DNA of 64,000 nt from an uncultured Pelagimonas sp. (GTDB lineage Bacteria > Pseudomonadota > Alphaproteobacteria > Rhodobacterales > Rhodobacteraceae): the NCBI GenBank assembly GCA_947497905.1, contig CANMIH010000016.1, positions 33,018 to 97,017 on the forward strand, read 5' to 3'. The position numbers and the translations under genes are program-made. Below are positions 1-7,950 of the stretch, piece after piece (position 1 is the stretch's first letter; every line of letters begins with the position of its first letter). Below the pieces are notes generated by a model that worked only from the letters and a program-made list of their open reading frames with translations, made no database searches and was not told the DNA's origin.

Positions 1-421
1 CGGACAGTGTTTCAGCAAAGGGCAATGTGATTTCCCCAAACCGAGCCCCGTCTTCAAGCGTGGGGGTCTTGCCCCCCTGTTTGAACCAGGTTTGCGCTAT
101 GAGAACCGTGAGACCTGAGGCGAGGAAGTTGAGCGCCACACCCGAGATCAATTGGTTGCCGCGGAAGGTAATCGACGCCAGACCGTGGATCGCTGATAGA
201 GCCAGAGATGCGCCGATCCCGGCCACCAGACCCAGCCAGGCATTGCCGGTGAAAGCGGCAACAGCGGCCGAAAAGAACGCCGCGAAGAGCATTTTGCCCT
301 CGAGACCAATGTCAAAAACACCTGCGCGTTCACTGAACAATCCAGCCAGACAGGCCAGCAGCAGAGGGGTCGACAGGCGGATGGTGCTGTCCAGCACCTG
401 AAGGATGGTTGCGAGATCCAT
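1..421 (-). CDS. BMP-type ABC transporter, second permease subunit (3' end outside window)
   Basis: Integral membrane permease of a nucleoside-type ABC importer (family of Bacillus YufQ/NupQ and of the sugar permeases of the RbsC fold). The 140 visible residues begin MDLATILQVLDSTIRLSTPL and carry hydrophobic helices plus the typical segment GLFSERAGVFDIGLEGKML, which in this family precedes the cytoplasmic coupling region. The ATG at 421-419 lies only 3 bp after the stop of the upstream permease, so the two are translationally coupled. The gene runs off the left edge, so its C-terminus is unknown. It pairs with the permease at 425-1537 to make the membrane channel. The family is clear; the substrate is inferred only from the family. 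Confidence 0.88.
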   Translation of the reverse strand, partial: MDLATILQVLDSTIRLSTPLLLACLAGLFSERAGVFDIGLEGKMLFAAFFSAAVAAFTGNAWLGLVAGIGASLALSAIHGLASITFRGNQLISGVALNFLASGLTVLIAQTWFKQGGKTPTLEDGARFGEITLPFAETLS

Positions 422-424
422 ATC

Positions 425-1537
425 TTACGCCCCCTTGCTGCGCAGCGACAGGAAAATGCTTTCCAGCGGCTTGCGTACCATGTTGTCCAAAGCACCGGTG
501 AACAGGATCACTAGGGCCTGAATGACGGTGATCAACTCACGTGGGATATTGGTCCAGAGCGCGAGTTCAGCGCCCCCTTGATAGAGAAAGCCAAACAGCA
601 GCGCCGCCAACAGAACTCCAACGGGATGTGAGCGCCCCATCAAAGCCACAGCGATGCCGATAAAGCCTGCGCCCTCTGTCGCGTTCAGAACAAGCCGTTC
701 CGCTTCGCCCATGGTGGTGTTGAGCGCCATCAAACCAGCCAATCCACCCGAAATCAGCATGGCAACCACGGTGATTTTCACGGGTGAAATGCCTGCATAA
801 AGCGCGCCGGTTTCGGAATGGCCAAAGGCACGGATTTCATAGCCCAGTCGCGTGCGCCAGATCAGAACCCAAACTGCGACACAGGCTAGCAGCGCGATGA
901 AAAAGGTGATGTTGGCCGGTGATCCACGGAAAATCACGTTTTCTGCGGTGGAGAACATGTCTTGGAAGGTCGGAAGGTGGGTTGCCTCTGGGAACTTGGC
1001 CGTTGCGGGGTCCATCGCGCCTTTGGGGCGCAGCACGTTGACCAGCATATAGTTCAGCACCGCAGCCGCGATGAAGTTGAACATGATGGTGGTGATCACG
1101 ATGTGGCTGCCGCGTTTGGCCTGTAGATAGGCCGGAAGCCAGGCCCAGGCTGCGCCAAACAGGGCTGCCGCCCCGGTTGCACCAAGCAGGGCAAGTGACC
1201 AATGCGGCCAAGGAATAAACAGACAGGCCAAGGCCACGCCCAAACCACCGATCATCGCCTGACCTTCGCCACCGATGTTGAACATACGGGCGTGGAATGC
1301 GACCGAGACCGCAAGGCCGGTGAAGATAAAGTTGGTGGCGTAGTAGAGCGTATAGCCCCAGCCCGACGAGCGCATCAGAGCGCCATCAATCATCAACCAA
1401 AGCGCCTCGGTAGGGCTTTCACCAATGGCGAGAATTACCAAAGCTGACAGGATCGCTGCAAGCAGGATCGAAATCAGAGGAACAAGGACCGCGTCGGCCC
1501 AGGCTGGCATCTTATCCATGTGCCTTCTCCTGTCCAT
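425..1537 (-). CDS. BMP-type ABC transporter, first permease subunit
   Basis: A 370-residue inner-membrane permease of the BPD_transp_2 (RbsC/YufP) fold. Multiple hydrophobic helices are visible from about residue 17 onward, and the family signature FTGLAVSVAFHARMFNIGGE sits near residue 90, with GFIGIAVALMGRSHPVG near residue 290. Its start overlaps the 3' end of the ATPase gene by 26 bp and its stop is 3 bp before the next permease, so it is an internal operon gene. With the ATPase and the second permease it forms the translocation unit fed by the BMP-family binding protein at 3640-4644. Nucleoside or purine import is the usual family role; nothing here proves the ligand. Confidence 0.92.
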   Translation of the reverse strand: MDRRRHMDKMPAWADAVLVPLISILLAAILSALVILAIGESPTEALWLMIDGALMRSSGWGYTLYYATNFIFTGLAVSVAFHARMFNIGGEGQAMIGGLGVALACLFIPWPHWSLALLGATGAAALFGAAWAWLPAYLQAKRGSHIVITTIMFNFIAAAVLNYMLVNVLRPKGAMDPATAKFPEATHLPTFQDMFSTAENVIFRGSPANITFFIALLACVAVWVLIWRTRLGYEIRAFGHSETGALYAGISPVKITVVAMLISGGLAGLMALNTTMGEAERLVLNATEGAGFIGIAVALMGRSHPVGVLLAALLFGFLYQGGAELALWTNIPRELITVIQALVILFTGALDNMVRKPLESIFLSLRSKGA

Positions 1538-3056
1538 TTGTCATACCGGCCATCAACAGGCCCAGTTCGGTCTGGTCGGTTTCCGACGGCAGACGTTCAC
1601 CCATGATCTGGCCATCAAACATCACCGCAATCCGGTCAGAGAGCGAAAAGATCTCGTCAAGCTCGACCGACACCAGAAGGATGGCTTTGCCCGCATCGCG
1701 CAGGGCAACAATCTGCTGGTGAATGAATTCGATGGCACCAATGTCGACACCGCGTGTGGGCTGACCAATCAACAGAACGTCGGGGTTCTGTTCGATCTCA
1801 CGCGCCAGAACGATTTTCTGCTGGTTGCCACCTGAGAAATTCTTGGCCGCCAGATTGGGGTTGGGCGGACGCACATCAAAGCGTTCCATCTTGGCCGCCG
1901 CTTCGGCTTTGATTGCCGCATTGTCCATCAGGAAGCCGCTGCCGCTTTGGGCATCGCGATGATAGCCAAAGACGGTGTTTTCCCACGCGGTATAGGGCAG
2001 GATGAGTCCCTCGTGGTGGCGATCCTCTGGAACATGCGCAATACCACGTGCGCGACGCGAGCGCCCGTCGCTTTCTTTGCCAGTCAGATCGATGGGCGTA
2101 CCGTTGACTCGGATGTCGCCAGTGGCATGGCAATAGCCACCCAGCACTTGCAGCAACTCGGTCTGGCCGTTGCCCGAAACCCCGGCAATGCCGACAATCT
2201 CACCAGCGCGGATATCGAGAGAGATCCCTTTCAGGCGTTCAACACCCTGGTCATCAACATGGCGCAGGTTTTCGATCTCGAGGATCGGTTTGCCCGGTGT
2301 TGCAGGAACCTTATCAACCTGGAGAAGCACTTTACGGCCAACCATAAGTTCGGCCAGCTGTTCGGGGTTGGTTTCTGCGGTTTTGACCGTGGCGGTCATC
2401 TGACCGCGGCGCATTACGGAAACGGTGTCCGTGATCTCCATGATCTCGCGAAGCTTGTGCGTGATCAGGATGATTGTCTTTCCTTGCTCACGCAATCCTT
2501 CGAGGATGCGGAACAGGTGATCGGCCTCAGCCGGAGTGAGAACCCCGGTAGGCTCGTCGAGGATCAGAATATCAGCTTCGCGGTATAGTGCTTTGAGGAT
2601 CTCAACCCGCTGTTGGTGACCTACCGACAGCTCTTCGATCAAAGCCTCGGGGTCAACCTGCAGCTCATATTCTTCCGCCAGATGTTTGAGGACGCCTCGC
2701 GCCTTTGACAGGCTGGGTTGCAGCAACCCGCCATCTTCTGCGCCCAGGATCACATTCTCCAGAACCGAGAAGTTCTGCACCAGCTTGAAATGCTGGAACA
2801 CCATGCCGATCCCGGCCGAAATGGCGGCCTGACTGTCGGGGATCTCGGTTTTGCGACCGTGAATCCAGATCTCGCCATCATCCGCTTTGTAAAAGCCGTA
2901 GAGGATCGACATCAGGGTCGATTTGCCAGCGCCGTTTTCACCAATGATGCCGTGGATTGTCCCCGGCATCACGCGGATCGAGATGTCTTTGTTGGCCTGC
3001 ACAGGACCGAAGGCTTTGGATATGCCTTTCAGTTCAATGGCGGGTGTATCTGTCAT
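1512..3056 (-). CDS. BMP-type ABC transporter, double ATP-binding protein
   Basis: A 514-residue cytoplasmic ATPase with two fused ABC domains, as in RbsA, MglA and YufO. Domain 1 (about residues 8-240) has Walker A GENGAGKS, signature LSVGHQQR and Walker B ILILDEPTG. Domain 2 (about 260-505) has the degenerate Walker A GVSGNGQT and signature FSGGNQQK, and its Walker B reads LLIGQPTRG instead of LLLDEP; this asymmetry is normal for the nucleoside/sugar subfamily, in which one site is largely structural. The ATG at 3056 has a good ribosome site (GAGGA, about 5 bp upstream). It sits 26 bp downstream of the lipoprotein gene and overlaps the first permease gene. Confidence 0.94.
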   Translation of the reverse strand: MTDTPAIELKGISKAFGPVQANKDISIRVMPGTIHGIIGENGAGKSTLMSILYGFYKADDGEIWIHGRKTEIPDSQAAISAGIGMVFQHFKLVQNFSVLENVILGAEDGGLLQPSLSKARGVLKHLAEEYELQVDPEALIEELSVGHQQRVEILKALYREADILILDEPTGVLTPAEADHLFRILEGLREQGKTIILITHKLREIMEITDTVSVMRRGQMTATVKTAETNPEQLAELMVGRKVLLQVDKVPATPGKPILEIENLRHVDDQGVERLKGISLDIRAGEIVGIAGVSGNGQTELLQVLGGYCHATGDIRVNGTPIDLTGKESDGRSRRARGIAHVPEDRHHEGLILPYTAWENTVFGYHRDAQSGSGFLMDNAAIKAEAAAKMERFDVRPPNPNLAAKNFSGGNQQKIVLAREIEQNPDVLLIGQPTRGVDIGAIEFIHQQIVALRDAGKAILLVSVELDEIFSLSDRIAVMFDGQIMGERLPSETDQTELGLLMAGMTNGQEKAHG

Positions 3057-3082
3057 CTGTCTTCCTCTGATCTTCGGTCTTG

Positions 3083-3556
3083 TTATTCCGGATTGACCAA
3101 CAGCCAGCCCGTCGACGCTTTGGTCACACAGGTGTTGGCGCTGATCTCAGGCAAGAGCTTGTAGGTCTTGGCCAGTTTGGCCTGTGCGGGACTGCAGCTG
3201 GGCAAAGATATCGACTGATATCCAAGCTTTTGCATGCATTGTGTAATCACGTCTTTGCGCAGGCCGTCATTGGCGTCATAGGTATAGGTGTTTCCGCCGC
3301 GCACCTGACCGCCGGTCGTGGTGCACTGCATTTTGTTGTCGACAGTGTAGCAGGTGGTTTCAACCGGGGTGACATAGGTTGGGGTGACACCCACCTGTGT
3401 GTTCACCGGCACCGATTGGACAGCACGCACCCGGCAGTTGACCAAATCAGAGTCAATCTTGGCCTGACTGGTGCCTGCTTTATACCACAGGCTCACCGAC
3501 CCACAGGCGCTTAGCACCAGACAGCTTGCAATCAGAATACTGCTTAGACGGACCAT
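3083..3556 (-). CDS. small lipoprotein in the BMP transporter operon, function unknown
   Basis: A 157-residue protein with a clear lipoprotein signal: MVRLSSILIASCLVLSAC, with the lipobox Cys at about residue 18. The mature part has several further Cys residues (CRVRAV, TTCYTV, MQCTTT, TQCMQ, LPSCSP, ANTCVT), suggesting disulfides in the periplasm. I recognise no domain. An AGGA ribosome site stands just before the ATG. It lies between the binding-protein gene and the ATPase gene on the same strand, so it is probably co-transcribed with the importer; it may be an accessory factor or just a passenger. Hairpins between it and the upstream binding-protein gene may allow different expression levels. 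Confidence 0.8.
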   Translation of the reverse strand: MVRLSSILIASCLVLSACGSVSLWYKAGTSQAKIDSDLVNCRVRAVQSVPVNTQVGVTPTYVTPVETTCYTVDNKMQCTTTGGQVRGGNTYTYDANDGLRKDVITQCMQKLGYQSISLPSCSPAQAKLAKTYKLLPEISANTCVTKASTGWLLVNPE

Positions 3557-3577
3557 TTTTCCTATCCCTTAAAGTAA

Positions 3578-3626
3578 CATATCCGCCGCGAGATGCAGCG
3601 GATATGTCCCGGTTATGCAATAACCG
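3578..3626 (-). other. two intergenic hairpins downstream of the binding-protein gene
   Basis: Two perfect inverted repeats lie between the binding-protein gene and the lipoprotein gene: a 9-bp stem (3578-3586 with 3598-3606, CATATCCGC/GCGGATATG) and a 7-bp stem (3610-3616 with 3620-3626, CGGTTAT/ATAACCG). Neither is followed by a U-run on the minus strand. They look more like mRNA-stabilising or processing hairpins than full terminators, which would explain how an operon makes more binding protein than membrane components. That role is inferred. Confidence 0.45.
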
Positions 3627-3639
3627 TAAGGTTTTGGGC

Positions 3640-4644
3640 TTAGAAGTTCAGCGCCGGGCAGCTGTCGTCGCTGGAATAGTCGTGAACGCTCAGCTCGCCT
3701 GCGATGATCTGCTCGCGGGCCGCGTCAACGGCTGCTTTCATGTCCGCGCTGACCAGAGCGGCGTTGTTGTCGTCCAGTGCATAACCAACACCGTTGTCCG
3801 ACAGGGTCATCGCACGCGGGGCGGTTTCCAGATCGGCGCCTGCGGTCATCGCGTCATAGACGGCAACGTCAACACGCTTGAGCATCGAGGTCAGAACCTT
3901 GCCTGGGTGCAGGTGGTTCTGGTTGCTGTCTACACCGATCGACAGGATGTTTTCATCCGCTGCGGTTTGCAGAACACCCAGACCGGTGCCACCTGCCGCT
4001 GCGTAGATCACGTCTGCGCCTTGCGAGATCTGTGCCTTCGCCAGTTCCGAACCTTTTACCGGGTCGTTCCAGGCCGCAGGCGTGGTGCCGGTCATGTTGG
4101 CAATCACGGTTGCGTCGCCGTTGACAGCTTTCACACCCTGGGCGTAGCCACAGGCGAATTTACGGATCAGCGGGATATCCATGCCGCCAACAAAGCCAAC
4201 GGTGTCCGACTTCGAGGCCATAGCCGCCATCATGCCAACCAGGTACGAGCCTTCGTGCTCAGCAAAGCCAACCGACAGAACGTTCGAGTGGGTGCCTGGA
4301 TCAACCCAACCGTCGATGGTGACGAATTTTGTGTCGGGATAGTCAGCCGCAACAGATTCGATGGCCGACGAAATCGCGAAGCCAGTGGTCACAACTGGGT
4401 TGAAACCGGCTTCTGCAAAGCGGCGCAGAGCCTGCTCACGCTGTGCTTCCGACTGGATTTCGATGTCGCGATAAGAACCGCCAGTGTCCTTTGCCCAACG
4501 CTCGGCGCCATTGTAGGCCGCTTCGTTGAAGGATTTGTCGAACTTGCCGCCCAGATCGTAGATCAGGGCCGGGTCTGCCAGTGCGGCGCCTGCGGTCAGG
4601 GCCAGAGCTGCTGCAGAGCCGAGAATCTTGTGCATGAAGGTCAT
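3640..4644 (-). CDS. BMP-family ABC transporter substrate-binding protein
   Basis: A periplasmic binding protein of the basic membrane protein (BMP/Med/PnrA) family, 334 residues from the chosen start. The ATG at 4644 is preferred over upstream in-frame codons because GGGAG stands about 9 bp before it and the protein then opens with a clean Sec signal, MTFMHKILGSAAALALTAG, cleaved near AALA-DP. There is no lipobox, unlike many Gram-positive BMP proteins. The segments GGKFDKSFNEAAYNGAE and TVGFVGGMDIPLIRKFACGY are family landmarks. It is the first gene of the importer operon that runs to the left edge. The family binds nucleosides or related ligands; the exact ligand is not visible. Confidence 0.93.
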   Translation of the reverse strand: MTFMHKILGSAAALALTAGAALADPALIYDLGGKFDKSFNEAAYNGAERWAKDTGGSYRDIEIQSEAQREQALRRFAEAGFNPVVTTGFAISSAIESVAADYPDTKFVTIDGWVDPGTHSNVLSVGFAEHEGSYLVGMMAAMASKSDTVGFVGGMDIPLIRKFACGYAQGVKAVNGDATVIANMTGTTPAAWNDPVKGSELAKAQISQGADVIYAAAGGTGLGVLQTAADENILSIGVDSNQNHLHPGKVLTSMLKRVDVAVYDAMTAGADLETAPRAMTLSDNGVGYALDDNNAALVSADMKAAVDAAREQIIAGELSVHDYSSDDSCPALNF

Positions 4645-4697
4645 GTAATGCTCCCAGGTGGTGAATGTCGCATGCGCGCCATTTCTTGTGTGTCGCA

Positions 4698-4727
4698 AAT
4701 AAGGCCGCAGCCCAGAGGCAGGGTCAA
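4698..4727 (-). promoter_or_regulatory. possible sigma70-type promoter for the BMP transporter operon
   Basis: On the minus strand TTGACC (4727-4722) is followed 18 bp later by CTTATT (4703-4698), about 54 bp before the start codon at 4644. Immediately upstream, ACCAA and TTGGT half-sites flank an AT-rich centre (about 4727-4747), which could be an operator. Assigned by eye only. Confidence 0.35.
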
Positions 4728-4760
4728 CCAATTTTTACCATTTGGTGCACAGGAAAACGC

Positions 4761-5177
4761 TTAACCTGCGGTCAAAGCCTTGCGCATGACCAAGGCATCC
4801 ACATGTGAGCCATCATGTCGCGCGTAATACTGTTGCCTGCGGCCAACTTCTGCGAAGTCGAGCGAATCATATAGCGCGCGGGCGGCAGTATTGTCATCCG
4901 CCACTTCGAGAAAAATTTCGTCCACATTGAGACCCGCACACACATCTTCCAACTTCTGCAGCAATTGACGGCCCTCCCCTTGCCTCCGGCGCAGAGGATC
5001 AACCGCGACAGTGAGAATTTCGGCTTCCGGGGGCAAACAGCTGATCACCAGAAACCCGTGTGAGGTTTCAATCAGATGGGTGTCGTTCCGCGCGAGGAGG
5101 TCGACAAATTCCTCAGCCTGCCACGGCCGGTCCGGGAAACATTGGGCATGTAACTCAGCCATATGGTCTGGTGTCAT
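4761..5177 (-). CDS. rimI: RimI-like ribosomal-protein-alanine N-acetyltransferase
   Basis: A 138-residue GNAT acetyltransferase. The acetyl-CoA-binding core is seen as ILTVAVDPLRRRQGEGRQLL (beta4 and the R-x-x-G-x-G/A loop, about residues 55-75), followed by IFLEVADDNTAARALYDSLDF, the RimI-type C-terminal motif. Its ATG overlaps the stop of tsaB by ATGA, a translational coupling common to tsaB-rimI pairs in many bacteria. The family acetylates the N-terminus of ribosomal protein S18; some members modify other N-termini. The pairing with tsaB is the main reason for choosing RimI among the many GNAT proteins. Confidence 0.82.
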   Translation of the reverse strand: MTPDHMAELHAQCFPDRPWQAEEFVDLLARNDTHLIETSHGFLVISCLPPEAEILTVAVDPLRRRQGEGRQLLQKLEDVCAGLNVDEIFLEVADDNTAARALYDSLDFAEVGRRQQYYARHDGSHVDALVMRKALTAG

Positions 5178-5773
5178 TGCGGTAAAATGGTTGGCGCAGC
5201 ATCGCGCGAGGGCGCGGCATCGGCAGGTTTGATATAAAGCGGCGCAGGGGCAGTTAACTCGCCTGCCAACAGCCGTTTTCCGGCAACTTTGGCGATGTCG
5301 ATTGCGATGTGCGTGGATTTGGGCGTCAGCAAAACGGTATCCTGCATCACATCAGTTAAGACCTCCGCGGAGGCGAGGTAAGGAGGCTGATCTTTCGGTG
5401 CGATGTACGCCTGTCCGCGTGGGCCGGGAACCGTGGGCAGACCGGGTGTGGTTGCGCCCTGCGCAATGGCGTCAAAGCTACTGACGCCAATGGTAGGAAT
5501 ACCCAGACCCAACGCCAGACCGCGCGCTGCGGCAACCGAGATTCGAATACCGGTGAAGTTTCCGGGGCCGATGCCCACACCGATCGCAGAGAGATCGGAC
5601 CAGCCTTTGCCCCCTTCTTTCAAAACCTCTTCGAGCAGGGGCATAATTCGTTCGGCCTGACCGCGCGACATGTCGTCATGCCAGGTCGCGAGAACACGGT
5701 CACCGGATACCAAAGCGGCCGCGCAATGCGCGGCCGATGTGTCAAAGCCTAAGATCAATGGATTAGACGGCAA
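5174..5773 (-). CDS. tsaB: tRNA threonylcarbamoyladenosine biosynthesis protein TsaB
   Basis: TsaB is the non-catalytic ASKHA-fold partner of TsaD in making the universal t6A37 modification of ANN-decoding tRNAs. The 199-residue protein opens LILGFDTSAAHCAAALV and contains IGVGIGPGNFTGIRISVAAA, the diagnostic TsaB segment. The start appears to be TTG at 5773, with GAGG about 9 bp upstream, overlapping the 3' end of the NifU-like gene by 11 bp; a second TTG at 5758 is possible. The C-terminal third is short and Ala/Pro-rich (ELTAPAPLYIKPADAAPS), typical of the family. It is coupled to rimI downstream. Confidence 0.93.
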   Translation of the reverse strand: MPSNPLILGFDTSAAHCAAALVSGDRVLATWHDDMSRGQAERIMPLLEEVLKEGGKGWSDLSAIGVGIGPGNFTGIRISVAAARGLALGLGIPTIGVSSFDAIAQGATTPGLPTVPGPRGQAYIAPKDQPPYLASAEVLTDVMQDTVLLTPKSTHIAIDIAKVAGKRLLAGELTAPAPLYIKPADAAPSRDAAPTILPQ

Positions 5774-6326
5774 CGGGGCGTACCTCGGTGACCTCGGGGA
5801 TGTAGTGGCGTAGCAGGTTTTCGATGCCCATCTTCAGTGTCAGAGTTGAACTGGGGCAGCCTGCGCAGGCGCCTTGCATGTGCAGATACACCACGCCACG
5901 ATCGAACCCATGGAACGTGATGTCGCCGCCATCCTGAGCCACAGCAGGACGCACACGGCTGTCCAGAAGCTCTTTGATCTGGTCCACAATCTCGGAATCT
6001 TCGCCGCTGTGCGCGGCATGGCCACCGGCTTGCACAGAGCCATCTGCAATCACTGGCTGACCTGACTGGAAGTGCTCCATGATTGCGCCGAGAATAGCGG
6101 GTTTCAGGTGGTCCCAATCAACGGTGTCGTTTTTGGTGACGGTCACAAAGTCGTTGCCAAAGAACACGCCTGTTACGCCATCAACAGCAAACAGGCGCTG
6201 GGCCAGAGGCGAGCTGCCCGCGGATTCAGAGCTTGGGAAATCGGCGGTGCCCATGTCCATGACGGTCTGACCCGGCAGGAATTTCAGCGTCGCGGGGTTC
6301 GGTGTGGATTCGGTCTGAATAAACAT
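5763..6326 (-). CDS. NifU/Nfu-type iron-sulfur cluster carrier protein
   Basis: A 187-residue two-domain Nfu protein. The N-terminal Nfu_N domain (about residues 1-88) starts MFIQTESTPNPATLKFLPGQ, as in mitochondrial NFU1 and alphaproteobacterial homologues. The C-terminal NifU domain (about 105-180) has the Fe-S-binding CxxC in MQGACAGCPSSTLTLK. The family accepts a 4Fe-4S cluster at the dimer interface and passes it to client enzymes. It is the first gene of the nfu - tsaB - rimI run. The formate dehydrogenase encoded 3 kb away is a plausible client, but nothing here links them directly. Confidence 0.94.
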   Translation of the reverse strand: MFIQTESTPNPATLKFLPGQTVMDMGTADFPSSESAGSSPLAQRLFAVDGVTGVFFGNDFVTVTKNDTVDWDHLKPAILGAIMEHFQSGQPVIADGSVQAGGHAAHSGEDSEIVDQIKELLDSRVRPAVAQDGGDITFHGFDRGVVYLHMQGACAGCPSSTLTLKMGIENLLRHYIPEVTEVRPVAV

Positions 6327-6398
6327 ATGTGTCGCACCTTTGTGGTCTGCCCTCTTATATGCGGTCTCGCAGGGCGGGGGTCAAGGATTGGAATCATT

Positions 6399-6920
6399 CT
6401 AAATTGGCGTGGCGGATGCAATTTGCAGGCTGCGCAGACGTTTCCGCATATAAACGCGGGCGGACCGATAGTGAGATGGTCCAGCCGCTTCGGCCCAGCG
6501 GCCAGTGGTCCAGTGGTTTTTTGCACCGGGCATGGGGGCACCGTAAAGTTGGTCTTCGCTCAACTCAGTCAGGAACGTGACAAGACGCTTGTGGTTCTCT
6601 TCGAGCAGTCGGCAGGCCTTTTCCCAGCTGAGGTTGTGCTGAGCCTGCCTCAGACTGGCATTCAACCTGCGCAACTCATTCCACTTGTAGCCAGGCGCAG
6701 GAAAGGCCACATCTTTGCCAGCAACCCCATTGCGGTACCATTCAAAAAACATCTCAAGCCAATGGGCGCGATGCCCAACAATATCTTTCAACGTCGTGCC
6801 GTCCGCTTCGGGATCCGGGACAAGTTGCAAGTCCTTCGGCACAATCTTTATCACATCGAGCAACGCGGCATATTCTTTGACCGTAATTGCCAACAGATCG
6901 TTTTTGGTGGTGGCGGGCAT
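6399..6920 (-). CDS. ClbS/DfsB family four-helix bundle protein
   Basis: A 173-residue protein of the ClbS/DfsB (DUF1706) family, beginning MPATTKNDLLAITVKEYAAL. The ATG at 6920 has AGGAG about 9 bp upstream, so the longer reading frame from 7031 was not used. Landmarks are the segment KDIVGHRAHWLEMFFEWYRNG and, near the C-terminus, KNHWTTGRWAEAAGPSHYRSA. Family members form a DinB-like four-helix bundle. ClbS of colibactin-producing E. coli is a cyclopropane hydrolase protecting the cell from its own genotoxin, and DfsB was found in biofilm studies, but most homologues have no known function. No toxin biosynthesis genes are near. Confidence 0.85.
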   Translation of the reverse strand: MPATTKNDLLAITVKEYAALLDVIKIVPKDLQLVPDPEADGTTLKDIVGHRAHWLEMFFEWYRNGVAGKDVAFPAPGYKWNELRRLNASLRQAQHNLSWEKACRLLEENHKRLVTFLTELSEDQLYGAPMPGAKNHWTTGRWAEAAGPSHYRSARVYMRKRLRSLQIASATPI

Positions 6921-6984
6921 GTCTTGCGCTCCTAATGATCGCCGCAAGACTAAGCTGGCTTTGGTAGCGAGACCTTGATCCGGG

Positions 6985-7440
6985 TCAGGTGATCGCTTCG
7001 AGGCGTTCTTTTGACAGGTCGCCCGGTACAATGGTCACCGGAATAGGCAAGCTCCCTGAGGTGCGGGTCAGCTGTGTGACCAAAGGTCCGGGGCCCTTTT
7101 TGTCGACAGCGGCCCCAAGAACCAGAACCCCGATTTCAGGGTCGTTTTGCACATGGCTCATGATTTCCTGCACCGCTTCACCTTCTCGGATTATCAGTTC
7201 AGGATCCACATCCTGCTTGTCGCGCATCCATTTTGCGAAGACTTCAAAATGTGCGTGAATACGCTCGCGCGCTTCTTCCCGCATTACGGCACCTACGCCA
7301 ATCCAATGGTTGAACTCTTCTGGAGCAATCACCGACAGGATCGCGACACCTCCACCGGTGTGTGAAGCGCGCATTGCGGCAAAGCGCATGGCGTTCAGAC
7401 ACTCACGGCTGTCATCCAGAACAACTAGAAATTTGCGCAT
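6985..7440 (-). CDS. universal stress protein (UspA family)
   Basis: A 151-residue single-domain UspA protein. It starts MRKFLVVLDDSRECLNAMRF, with the Asp of strand 1, and near residue 104 has the segment VLVLGAAVDKKGPGPLVTQL, in place of the ATP-binding G-x2-G-x9-G-S/T motif, with SGSLPIPVTIVPGD following. The ATG has a strong GGGAGAG ribosome site 4-5 bp upstream. Family members are cytoplasmic and induced by stress or growth arrest; no specific partner is visible. The gene stands alone between clbS-like and acetyltransferase genes on the same strand. Confidence 0.9.
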   Translation of the reverse strand: MRKFLVVLDDSRECLNAMRFAAMRASHTGGGVAILSVIAPEEFNHWIGVGAVMREEARERIHAHFEVFAKWMRDKQDVDPELIIREGEAVQEIMSHVQNDPEIGVLVLGAAVDKKGPGPLVTQLTRTSGSLPIPVTIVPGDLSKERLEAIT

Positions 7441-7494
7441 CTTACTCTCCCTATCGGGCAGATCATGCCCTTGGTCGCACGGGCTGGCAAGCGG

Positions 7495-7950
7495 TCAAAA
7501 TGCAATCTGCATAAGGGGTAGGCGACGGTCCGGGAAAACGGTGGAGGGCGTTTCGCCGATTTTGACGGCACCATACCGGCGGTAGAAGGCCTCGGCATAG
7601 GGGTCGGAATCGATGACAACCCGAGAGGCGCCTGCGGATCTACAAATGTCCAAGGCCCAATGAATTAAGGCCTGTCCAAGTCCCATACCAATGTGCGCAG
7701 GGTCCACAAAGAGCTTGTCGAGATATGCGGTGTGCCCCTCGACAAAAACCGAAACTACACCGGAGCGATGCCCTATCGGTCCAGTGACACCCAAATACCC
7801 ATCCAGATCCCGCTGTGTGACCAGAAGGTCCTCTCGGCAGGCGGCAAGAAAGGCGGCATCATACCCCCAATGCCCTTTGGAGCGCAGGCAAAGGGCGCTC
7901 AGCTCGGCAAGGTCACCGGGGGTGGTTGATGTCAACCGCGATGGGGTCAC
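7495..7950 (-). CDS. GNAT family N-acetyltransferase
   Basis: About 151 residues from a GTG start at 7950; the alternative TTG at 7971 would add seven residues. The GTG overlaps the stop of the aminotransferase gene as GTGA, a classic coupling, so it is preferred. The GNAT core is visible as AYLDKLFVDPAHIGMGLGQA (beta4 and the pyrophosphate-binding loop), then ASRVVIDSDPYAEAFYRRYG. The substrate cannot be inferred. Coupling to the IlvE-like gene means co-transcription but not necessarily a shared pathway. Confidence 0.82.
   Translation of the reverse strand: MTPSRLTSTTPGDLAELSALCLRSKGHWGYDAAFLAACREDLLVTQRDLDGYLGVTGPIGHRSGVVSVFVEGHTAYLDKLFVDPAHIGMGLGQALIHWALDICRSAGASRVVIDSDPYAEAFYRRYGAVKIGETPSTVFPDRRLPLMQIAF

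Noticed and set aside
3001..3056. Degenerate Walker B (LLIGQPTRG) in the second domain of the BMP transporter ATPase as evidence of a broken gene
   Set aside because: A Gln in this place and asymmetric domains are usual in this ATPase subfamily.
3526..4764. Long plus-strand open frame opposite the BMP binding-protein gene (412 residues)
   Set aside because: No recognisable domain or ribosome site; the minus-strand gene has signal peptide, family motifs and GGGAG, so this is a GC-rich antisense shadow.
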